NCBI GenBank assembly: GCA_022885665.1
Contig: JAGQDJ010000036.1
Location: 124,001 to 188,000 of the forward strand
Direction of reading: 5' to 3'
Length of the DNA: 64,000 bases
Source: Triops longicaudatus
Taxonomy: Eukaryota; Arthropoda; Branchiopoda; Notostraca; Triopsidae
Position numbers and translations under genes: made by a program. Under the pieces are notes generated by a model. It was not told the origin of the DNA. It was given only the letters and a program-made list of their open reading frames with translations, and ran no database searches. Positions 53,280-64,000 of this stretch are shown here, piece after piece; position 1 is the first letter of the stretch; every line of letters begins with the position of its first letter.

Positions 53280-55837
53280 GTAAAAGTAAATAATACAACT
53301 GACTTACCCACATTTAATTACTAAAAGGTAGATTTAGAATTAAATATTGAAACTCAAAATTTAATAATAATGATAAAAAACAATCAAAATACTTAAAAGA
53401 AAAAAAAAATATTACCAAAAAACAAATCAGCATTTAAGTTAGTTAGAAAGAGTTCTTCGTCACAGATAATCGCACACGTCAAAGCTTACCGGATACTGTT
53501 AAAACTAAGAGAGCGAAAAATTAATGCTAAGGTACACGGAAAAGAGAAGGAATAGGAAAAAGGTTCCATTTGTTTAAATATTATTATCCTATAAATCACA
53601 AAATGTACGAAACTTCGTAAATGGTTCATTAGATTTCTCTTCTCACGTCGGTTATTTCCCTTTAATTTTTTATTAATACGTCAGCAACTTCTGTTACGCT
53701 TTTTTATGGAAAGCTCCGAGAATCGGTTTCAATTTTTTTGCTACATTTTTTTTCACTGTATGTATGTTGAGAGGTGGGGATTGAACTCGATTAGTTTTTT
53801 TCATGGAAGAGATATTTAGTGCTATGTGGGACACTCCTAAAACGTAGACTCAGACAGACGAACAAAAAAAAAGAGGAAACAGTTATAGAGTTACGTACGC
53901 ACACACAACAAAGACCTATCCATCGTCCGGTAATGATCTGTTGCTCCTTGCTTTGCGGTTAATGATAGACTTCTGGGAATAAGATTCTCGATTTTCGACG
54001 CTCGCGCCCTTTCGCTCTGCGGAAACAGATTAGCCCACAATGCGTCCTCCAAGAAAGAAAACCCCACTTAATGTTTTCTCAATGTTAATAGAAAAAATGC
54101 TCCTTTCTAGTATTAAGTAGGTTACTTAAAAACAAGCTTACGCTTTTAATCAAACGTTCACAAAAATTCGTCTGATCAGAACATTTCACACAAAAGTCAT
54201 GATTTACAGGCTGACACACACAAAAGACATCAAAAGGTCTTGTAGCCTTGCATAATGTAATAGATGTTGAAAACATCTTTACATCAATAATTGAAAATTG
54301 TACTCTTGCACCAGAAACTAATAGTGGTTATTGTCTATACGAATGCAGATTAAACTGTATTCATCGTGCTCGATGGTCACTCAATCGTCACACAATACGT
54401 ATTCAGCAATAAAAGGCGTTGACTAAAGAAATTAGTCAGACATACAAAAAATGGCATCATTACAAGTTTTGTTGTTTGGAATTTTACTCGTATTTAGTTG
54501 ATTAATTCTGCTTAACTCTTGAAATAACACTGTAAGTAAATATATTTAAACTATTTAAAGTAATGAATTCCATTTATGTTTAAAACGTAGAAAATAAAAT
54601 TAATTTTCCCGGCAAAAATTTGCCCCTTCAAGGCAAAAAAGCTGCGAAGTCCAAGTTACAGAGACGACAAAAGGAAAAGTGTCCATAAAATTCTTGCTTT
54701 TGAGGTTATGCTGAATAAAAGTAACGAAGAAGTAGAAAAAATAAGAAATTAGCATGGACTTTTTAAGCGGTACGCTACGGCATACTTTATCGAGGCGCAA
54801 TTTTTCTGAACATGTAAGGTGTACCAGTAATGCAAGGAAATCGGTCTTGGCCTATTCGTTTATCGTAGCAGTTTTTTTACCTTTGGCACTTCCTGTGTTT
54901 CTCGCCTATGCTACAACGAGAAGTCCATAACGAGTAGAATAAAACAAGGAAATATATAGGCCAAAATGCGCCATAACCGCCAATAACCTCCATACCGAAT
55001 AACATTGTTATCCGAACGGATGACGCCCTCTGATATCTTTTTTTTTTAGCCCCCTCCCCCTTATCTTAGCTTCATAACAATAATAACTAATTGAAAAGGT
55101 TATGGGTTAATACAGGCGTTATGAACGGCGCTAAATGCAGCATTCGGACAGTTTCTGTCACAGGACAAGACCTTTTAACCCTTCGAAGACCTTTTGACTT
55201 TGCCCAAATTCCACGTGCCACCCTTGACCTGTGCTCGATCTAATTAACTCGCTTGAGTTTTCTTTAGTTTGAGCATTTTTTAAAATATTACTTCATGATG
55301 ACTTACTAGAAGACTAAATATGGTTGGTATTATCTGAGTAACGTATAAAACAATAAAATGTGTCAAATATTGGAAAGAAAAGACATAAAAATAATGATGT
55401 AACACAAAAGGGCAGCAAACTAAAGTGTATCAAATAGTTAAACAAAATAGTTAACAAATATATTTTAGGAACAAGCTTCACCCTTTCACTAATTCACCGC
55501 GTGCCAGCTTTGGAATCTTTCCTGACGGCTTTATAGATTAGCACGAAATTAAACTAAATAGACAATTTTATGTCCGGTATCGCGGCAGAATTTTCTTCCA
55601 TCGGGGATGTTTCAATGCCTATCGGCGATTAGGTGTGGGAAAACCACCACGAATTATATAACAGCCACTAGCTCATACGCGTAATGTAATTCTGCTTTAC
55701 TTTACTCAGATGCATGCTGGGACTTGTCGTATAGCCTCGATCACTGTCCAATCTTCAATAATCTCCAGTAATGTTGTACGAAACCAAATTTCACCTACCT
55801 TACACTTTCCCTAACCCCAACTTAGCCCTATCTTAAT

Positions 55838-55868
55838 CTAGCTTAACTAAGCTTAACTAAATTTAACT
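55838..55868. repeat. 10-bp tandem repeat (AGCTTAACTA)
   Basis: Two exact units of agcttaacta are followed by a third degenerate unit (aatttaact). Related ttaac words continue on both sides. This is a short local tandem repeat in the pb intron. Confidence 0.6.
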
Positions 55869-58797
55869 CAATCAACCGAACTTAACTTATCAACCCGATA
55901 TTATGATCGGGGCTATATTGTAAAAGATTCTTCGGGACTAGAATGTAAAATATTTTCATAATGTATAATGTATTCGGTTCTTCACGGATCCAACAAAAAT
56001 AGATTTCGTATTAGACAGTCCATTTGTCTCAGGTTTATGCCTTGAAGCTTGCCGCAAAAATACTTTTAAATATTTAAAAATACGAAAAAGCGCGAGAGAG
56101 ATTTGAATGTTGCCTTATTATTACAAAATAAAGGAAAAAAAAGGTTGAACGTGCTGCACACCCATATGACAGACTTTTATTCATATTCCTACACAGGTCC
56201 ATCAATAAAGTCAATGATTAGTCCCCCGGGGGTGGAAAATAACATTCGTCGCGACTAACGGACTAACCCAACTATACACAGCTCACGTATAAGACAAAAG
56301 CGACAAAACCCCGAAAGTCACATACACCTCTATTCTCTGCTCGATACATTTCCTATACCACACACATAACACAAATGTCCCATGTCTTGCTCACATATAA
56401 CATGAACAAGTCTTGTGTGTGTGCCTGCAAAACAACAATAAAATACTATCGACTTTACGTTTTCTTAGATTCCCAATACTTCACCCTCCACCCTTTTTTT
56501 CCTGTACCCACCCATCTCACCCCGTACCCCTGGAACCGAAAACCTGTTTCGCCAGCCGAAAAACTACTGCGAGAAACGGTAATAAAAGTCCACAACAACT
56601 TTTGACAACACATCCCAAATCGCGTGAAAAAAGACCATCAATTCCCCTAAATACCGGCTCTCCCCCAGCAAAACCGTCACCCTCAGTAACCCTTATTTGA
56701 TACCCTACCAATCCAAAAGTCTCTCGAACGGAAGGTCCTCAGAAAAAGACATTGATCCTTACTGGTCTCCCCGCTCACCTCTTTAAACCCCCCTCTTAAC
56801 CGATCGGTAGTTGTATATATTGCATTAGAACCAAATTACAGCCGACACACGATCCTAAAATCGTCCAATGTACCCAACGCTATTTCATGTTGGTAGAGTT
56901 TTCTGCTTGGGAGTTTTATTAACTGTCGTGAAAACCAACAATATCCGAATGTAATAAAAAAGACAAGCAGACCTGTCAACAAAAGCTAAGAGTTCTATGA
57001 CATCGAAGCGACAATTCACAATTGACCCCAGTCACGAAAACTTGACGAGTTTCATCTCACCTCAGCTTATTATCCCAAATCATAAATAAATCATTTGACT
57101 TGGTGAAAGGCAATATTCCCATTGTTCTACACTTTTGTTTTCTTACGGATCTTCTCATTTTATATACGTATGTGTTTCTTTGTTAAGTGAATACCACAAT
57201 GAGAAAGGAAAGATTCCTGAAAAAAAATCTAACGGGGCGTAACACCAAAAGCTTTTTCGCACTACTAAACCGAAAACCTCTCTAACACGAAATGAGGAAA
57301 AAAAATGGAAACCATGGGCTCTGAAAAGTCATCCATCATGGCAGCTTCTATGACAGCCACAATCATGCTAGCTTCTATGATGATCTACTGGCTTCAATCC
57401 TATAATATGCAGCTGCCGTTCAGTTTCTGTTCTGTTTCTCATTCCTTTACATTACATTTTTCCTTACTTTCCAACCTCTGGCTTTGATTTTTTTCCTCGT
57501 TATTTTTTTCGTTTATGAGAACTCCAACGTTTTCCAACGCGTGAAAGTCGGTATTTTGAATTTCGTTGTCACATAGCATACTTGCCAAAAAGGTACAATT
57601 GTTTCCCCTCTAACGATACTTTTAAGGGGTTGAACGAAGGGGCAAGCGACAAGAAATGGAGGTAAAATTTTCAATTGGTTGGCCAAGCTTCGTTCGGTAT
57701 GTTCTCGAAGAAAAAGCAACAATGTAAACGGGCTACAAAAGAAACATAATAGACTAGAGAAAATTTTGAAAGATAATACTGTGTTCGGGAAGGCGGGAGG
57801 GGTGAGGACTTGTTTTGGTGTGTGCTAACACGCAAAAACTGACGGAGCCGACCAGCAATTGGGTTTTTATTCTCGCCCACACCTTTCTTTTAGCGAAAAA
57901 AAAGAAAAACAAGGACTGAGGAGTTACCCATACAATGTACAGGCATTAGAGGGGGTTGGGAAACCCTTTCATAAGGGTAGAAAAGTTGGGAAATGTTTTT
58001 GTTGTAAAGCGGGAAGTCGCCACTTGATGACTGTTTGCTGTATGGAGAGAGACATTGTTGATTCTATGGATACAGGGTTATTAAGACGTGAAAGTGGGGG
58101 ACACAAATAGCAGGCTACGGAAAAACTGTGCCCCACACTTACTGTGAGCAATCATAATCAAGTGACTTTTGGCAATTGAATGCTTGAAAAGCTTGTATTC
58201 ACTGAATGAACACTGAATGAATGTTGAAGGTGTAAACCCCCAATGGGGTGGTTTGGCAACTATTAATGCTGGGTATCATTTGCGGGGTAAAAGGTAATTA
58301 GGAACCAAATTATGGCTGACAATAAGCTATTACTATTGTGCTTGATTTCTTTCAGTGAATGCGCCCGCTTTTGCTATTTCTATTTGTAACTGAAGGAAAA
58401 AGTGTGCAAATGAAAATTAAGGCATTTGACCGACAATTATGGCTGACGAAATCTTAGATCTTTAAGTTGAACTTTTGTACTAAATAGCTTTAACACATGT
58501 AAACAGAAAGACAAGGACAAGATTGCGTCACAGTCTACCATGGTTATTTGCTGTTGCCTGTCGTTTGTTGTGGTTCCCGGGGCCTTTAGCGTAAAAACTT
58601 CAACCAACCTAACTCAAAACTAAACTAAAAAGCAACATGTATTACAAACGTAACGAATCTAGTTGTGCTAAAATATCGGCAATAGTAGGCGGCTTGTAAA
58701 AAATATTTAGTTATGTAACTGTATAGAAAATCTCTTACATAACGAAATTAAGATATAGCCTAAAAAACTTTAATTTTTATTTCCTGAAGGTTTTTTT

Positions 58798-58816
58798 ACG
58801 CGAGATTCTACTGTAG
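58798..58816 (-). mobile_element. pogo/Tigger-like transposon end (fragment)
   Basis: On the minus strand the sequence reads ctacagtagaatctcgc. This resembles the pogo/Tigger terminal repeat pattern CAGTRGAAYCTCGYTATAACG, preceded by TA as expected for their TA target site. No opposite end was found, so this is at most a truncated copy. Confidence 0.4.
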
Positions 58817-60259
58817 TCATTTTATATTAACTGTCAATTCTAATTGTAAGTACCCAAGAATTTTATGAAAAAAAGAACTACGCACAGGATATAACTTGCA
58901 AAACAACCTGTTATTTAAACTTGTCAGGTTCACAAAAGAAACATGCACAAATAAAATCACAGCAATCATGCCCGTTGAATTTTTCATCTCACTTTTTTAC
59001 CGTGTTCTTGCAACAAATACTAAATTATTACAAACCAAACTTGTGGTATTTTCCCTTGCGACTAAACGGCTGGGCACTCAACGTCAATGTTAGCTGAATT
59101 CATTTCCAAAAATGTATTTTTCCTCTTATTTACAAATTTGCCTTAAGAACGAAAATTGTTACTTCGATTCCCAACGCGAAAATTCCACCACCAAACTTGC
59201 TAAAAACTCTTTTCCCGAAAGAAAAACCTCGTTCGATCCTCAACTCCAGCTAATTCTTACCCCCGTCCCTTGTATTTTTTTCCCCTGTAGTTACGTTTCC
59301 TCTTTATCGAAAAAAGCTAACTCTATAAAAATGTGGCCCCGTAACGCCAGTAACGGTTTGGCTTGGTTCGCTTCGCTCTTGATAAGCCTTCCATTTCCCT
59401 TCTCATTTAAATGGGGGCGAAAAACCAACGCAGAAAAAAAAGAGAAAGAGGGTGTTAAAATCTGAAGACCTTTTCTGTCTCTCCTCCTCCTAGCTTCCAA
59501 GTATTTTTCTTCCGGAAGGAAATCAGCAAAGCTTACACATTTGCACCTAGGTACACTTAACTTCACCTCCCCCCAACCCTTTACGTCGAGCGTATCCAAC
59601 CACCCCCCCATCTTTGGAAGAAATGGTGTCATAGATATATTCGTTGAACTAACCACTTGAAGGCTTATCGACACCCTGCTGGCGGCGTCTAATCAACCGA
59701 CGCCTCGTCTTCTTGGCTCCTTACGAGCCAATTTTGCATTTTGCTCCCCCCAAACCCCCATTTCCTTCCGATTTTCCTTTTTTCTTCTCCTTCAGCTGAA
59801 AGAACCAACATCCCTATCTTGCTCTTAGCAGCAAAAAAAGGGGACAGCAGAAGGTGTGCCGCTATCTAATTAAACTCTCACCGTAAATGTTAAGTAGGTA
59901 AGTTAAGACAGCTAAGTTTCCGGTTTGGAAGCTTTCGCAGGAGAGTTTCCTGAATGATTCTCTTCGCCTTATCCTTCGCATCTACTGAGGCAAAAGGAAA
60001 CTGCCAAAGGAAGGATGCGGGGAAGATTTTGGGAAGCAAAAGCTCATCTGAAGGTTCTACTCATGTTATATTAGGAGTATGAAACATTCATTGAGTAAAA
60101 TGAAACAACTTACTTATTATGAATTACGTAATTTTTCATTACTATATTGACAGTGAAATAAAGCTTTTTTAATTTTTTGTTTTCATTGTTAGTTTCATTT
60201 TCTCAACTTACTAAAACACAATTTGTAGGCTCCAAAAGCAGGGGCTTTTAATGTTCAAC

Positions 60260-60432
60260 TTGGTACAGCACGAATTCATTATAATGAATCTTTTTATAAC
60301 GAAGTGTCAGTTACAAGTACAAGACCTTTAACGTTCCAAGTTACTAAAAAAGGTCCGATATAACGAACTTTTGGACATACCTAACAGTTTTTCCATTCTT
60401 AGAACGTATATTATAGCGAGATTCTACTCTAG
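60260..60432 (-). mobile_element. pogo/Tigger-like element remnant
   Basis: The end at 60405-60432, read on the minus strand, gives agtagaatctcgctataata, close to the pogo/Tigger terminal pattern. It shares gcgagattctact with the fragment at 58800. Inward lie further repeats of the type ttcgttata (near 60350 and 60295), which are common subterminal repeats of these non-autonomous elements. The other end was not located, so the left limit is approximate. Confidence 0.4.
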
Positions 60433-63400
60433 GTACACCCTAAACTCGATTTTTTTTTCGTTATCTATAAACACAGCTTTTTAGACTTCATCTTGTCTAC
60501 GATTTTCTAGATTAAAAAAGACACTTAAAAAATTTTTATCCACATTTTGCCTTGGACATTCGGCTTTTCTAAAATATAAAGTTTCAAGGTTGCTTCAAAC
60601 CTTATTTCAGTTGAGATTCGCGGAAAGCCTTCCTTTTATGTCCACAGTTTATTTCACGGAAAGAGGGAATTCGTGGTATTTAATTTATTTTTACATCGCT
60701 AGCTCCGAAACAGAAAGTAGCTTTATATGCAAACTTTAGACTGTCGCTCTCCCCTCTTCTAGCTTTCAGACCCCTTGTGCTGTTTGGTGACAGCGAGACT
60801 GCTGGTGGCTGAGCTTTTGCTTGCATATTGCACGTGTCACTTTTAAAGCCCCCCTCAACCGCCCAAAAGGGAGACAGAGAGACAGACCGACGAAAATCTT
60901 CTGGCCTTGGCCATTATAGCGACTATAAAACGGTGCTAAGAAGGCGAGAAAATGCTACGACAATACGCTGCTACCTCCTCTTTGCAATGACTCATTAACT
61001 CTACGCAGGCAGGGGCACGCTACTATTAAAACTCATGGTGGGGAAGCTGGGGCTTTTTCCTGCTCCTGCTCTTACAAGCCCAAACAGTTAAACGACGAGA
61101 TTTGAGCGACTTTAGCTTGGCGTGGAAAAGTCGAGTTAAGACAAAGTTCACAAAATGTCTAGGAATGCAATACTCCAAGTTCACAAAACAACCTCATGAT
61201 GATTTATTCTTTCTAGAACACCAAACTCGGTCTAATTCTATACGCTCCAGAAAATTCGATAATTCAACAGGTAAGGTTGATTGTCAGGGTTATTTTACCA
61301 CGAGTTATATTACACTTATCTATTTATTTCAATCCAATTAACAGTAGTCATGCATTTTTTTATAAATAAAGCGTATCTATAGCGGTTATATTAAACATAA
61401 TAAACTTCACGTTAATGGTACTCTGAACGAAAACTAGACTCACTAGCTTAAAAAGCCAAGGAAAAAAAGAACTAGAAAGTGCTAAAAACTGAGAAGTCCG
61501 ATAAAAGAGTTTGTAATTCTACAGACAAATCCAACTCAAATTTTCCGTGACGTGCTTCTTCTAATGTTCATCCCCTTCGTTTTTAATCCTTAGACTGCCG
61601 CTTCCCTTACACTCCATCTCAACATTCGGAACATGATCCACAAAAAAATCTCGAAATTTACTCCTTTTTTTAAAAGCACAGACAGAAAAAAGTAATAGAA
61701 AGAAAGAAAGCTCCAGTAATGTTCTGCGCGCTGCTGTTCAGGGTCGTGTCGGTGTGAAAATTCTCGTGTCATGATTTTTATCGCCCCCTTTCTCTCGCTT
61801 TGTCACACACCGTAAGGCAAAGCGCCGTCTATAGTACTAGCAATGTTACAAGCCGTAAGGTTTCTGTATAGACACACTATGCCAGTACATTTCTTTTACA
61901 CTGCTTCGCTTGCCTTTTTTTCCCAGTTCTGCTTCCTAGTCACCCTCTAGGAAGGGACAACACGCTCCTACCCCACTTAAAAGCCAACCACCGAGATTTT
62001 CTCTCGCTTTTCACCCCACCGTGAAGAACGAAGACGGAATCTCTACTCCCCAGCGTCCTAACAGCTTGAAAACTGTACGGAATCAGCCAAGGAGAAGAAA
62101 TACATTCAAGCTACGGGGCGCCAAAGCAAACGTGACACCCCTTTAACACCCTCCCACCTCCCAGGCCCCTCACTGTTCCTTTTAAACAAACTTAAAGGAT
62201 ACCTTGTAACGAAAACTGCAATAACAAATAATAAATCTGAATGATCCAAAATTAGGCTGGGCAAAAGTTAAACAAGTATTCACATACTTTAAATAGAAAA
62301 TTGCAATTCTGCTCCAAAGATAAAAATCTGTTATAATCGAACAGTTTGGAAGACGAAGAAGTTTCCAAAGAAATACAACTCATTAAAAAAGCAAAGCGCG
62401 CGTGATCAAATACCTCAGAGAATTATTACACAATGTCCAATACTAGGCTTATATATTAAAGAAACCTGTTACGGTTTCGTTTATTTAGGAGATATTGTTG
62501 TTAACATAGTATGCCAGGCCGCTGAAATATTGCTAAGAGGTTTATTTTCTTAAAAAAGTAAACTGTGTCTTTCTCAACAAGCTCCGTTCCATGTCCATCT
62601 TCTCTTTTTTTTATATTTTCCTCCAGTGGCTCAAGAACTTTTCGTTATACTAGATAGCATGGCAGAATTGCTGCAGAAAAGCCATTGCTTCTGCACCGTT
62701 TGAAAACTTCAATCTGGAAAGACGGAGACTACCCGGAACGAAAGCTTCTGGATTTTTTTAGCACATCTAAATAGCGTTTCTTCTGACAGAAGAAAGTAAA
62801 AATCCTTCGTTGACAAAGCCGGAAAAAATTGTTTTACTTTAAAAATTGCACATTTTCTTTATTTTCGTAGAAAATGTTTAGAAAAAGGTTCCACGAGAAA
62901 GAATTTCTCGAAGGGAGGACTATTTCTGGTTTGGCAGAAAGAGCACGCCTCTTTTTTATTACCCAAGACCTACAGCTATGTCATGTCATAGTTCCGTTAA
63001 CGCTTTCCTGTTGGGTCGCAAAAAACCCTGGTAATGTCGTAAAAGTAATCACGCTATTAAGACCTCAGTGACCTCTCTTGATGTACAAATTAGATGACCG
63101 GAAGACACGGGGCAGAATTCCTCAAGATGTAGCAAGATAGAGAAGTGAGATTTTATTTATTTATAGTTTAAATGACTTAATTGACTTAACGCTTAGCGCC
63201 GGGCAATTTTTCAACAGGTTTTGCTGCAACGCATGACAATGTAAACCACATAACTCAAATTTCAAACTCCAAATGATACCATGTTTGATTTTTCAGGTCA
63301 CAAACTCCGTAAAGCTTCAAAAGTTTTCCCTTATTACAGCACTACAAAATCAGATACAGATTGTACTGGCGCAGAATCATGAAGGAGCTACAGACTTCCT

Positions 63401-64000
63401 TCTTCAGCCTTTGAAACGAAGAAATTTACGTTACGCAATAATTCTTACGTCTTCGAAACATATACACCTAAACTTCCACTGAAATAATTCTAAGTTTCGG
63501 TATTAACACTAAAACTGCGTTCACATTTGGAGCAGTAATTTAAGATTTTCTTTAATATTTGAACTTTGTACAGTAGCTTTTCTTGGAACTAGAATTTATC
63601 ACGCGGAATGAAGCAAGTTATTCTGACAAAATTTACTAAACGGGCTTTGAAGACGCATTTAAACGAGAACTAACTACATTCATGATTACAGAATTCCATT
63701 ACAGCAATTGTTAGTAGTGTCGGATCCTGATTTTAAGAATTGTGGAAAGAAGTTTCTTCGCTTCCTATTATCAAGTCTTTGCGCTTTTAAGAGTCAGTCG
63801 TGGCATCCGCAAACTAATTTTTTAAAGTTTTGCCATTATTATCAGGAAGGCTTTTCATCTGAAATATCTATTATATTCAACATCCCTAGTCTTTCTCCAC
63901 TTATTTCTTGTTAACACGTTCAGCAAACCATTTAGAAATTCTTTTCCTATAAATCTTAAGCCGTGGATCACTCCAATTCCTCGAAAATCAGACTGTTCTA

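Larger units (their letters stand above)
53280..64000 (+). other. pb intron 1 (at least 10.7 kb, runs off the window)
   Basis: The stretch begins at the GTAAAA donor after pb exon 1 and contains no recognisable homeobox or other gene. It holds AT-rich DNA, pyrimidine-rich stretches (56460-56690, 59560-59790, 61920-62180), a short CTTAACTAAG tandem repeat near 55838, and two fragments resembling pogo/Tigger-type transposon ends. A long first intron is usual for Hox genes and often carries enhancers. I cannot exclude a small nested gene. Confidence 0.65.

Noticed and set aside
53761..53800. Possible tRNA B-box on the minus strand (gagttcaatcc)
   Set aside because: The flanking bases do not pair as a T-stem and no acceptor stem, anticodon arm or A-box could be built.
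53280..64000. Homeobox exon of pb within the window
   Set aside because: No frame on either strand encodes WFQNRR or other homeodomain helix-3 residues.

Overview
The window is nuclear DNA from an arthropod. It is AT-rich, and its genes are split by short GT-AG introns, many of them 46-130 bp. One gene carries the first coding exon of a Hox2/proboscipedia (pb) protein, with the insect-type 'QPS-AEF' block and the YPWMKEKK hexapeptide. The single-domain ACE resembles insect Ance, and the fibrinogen-domain protein has arthropod features. Compact introns with large gene-free gaps would fit a pancrustacean such as a branchiopod, springtail or early-branching insect. I cannot name the species.

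Layout. 1-18.9 kb holds no gene I can support: simple repeats, one small retroposed fragment with target-site duplications, and one weak exon candidate near 9.4 kb. 18.86-23.84 kb (minus): a seven-exon secreted coiled-coil protein with a C-terminal fibrinogen-related domain. 27.38-28.04 kb (plus): ribosomal protein S27, four exons, complete. 29.10-31.16 kb (minus): histone acetyltransferase 1, seven exons, complete. 32.79-37.26 kb (plus): angiotensin-converting-enzyme-like peptidase, fourteen exons, complete, with a hydrophobic C-terminal tail of the GPI-anchor type. 37.3-52.8 kb: a 15.6-kb stretch without a supported gene, containing a 177-bp MITE-like inverted-repeat element. 52.84-53.28 kb (plus): pb exon 1. 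From 53.28 kb to the window end lies pb intron 1, at least 10.7 kb long; the homeobox exon is not in the window.

The gene models were read by hand from six-frame translations. Every internal exon junction keeps the reading frame, and the key active-site residues fall at the spacing expected for each family. The four non-Hox genes have unrelated jobs: secreted adhesion or signalling, translation, histone H4 acetylation, and peptide processing. They do not form a pathway. The most notable context is that they lie immediately 5' of pb, where a canonical arthropod Hox cluster would have Hox3/zen and Dfd.
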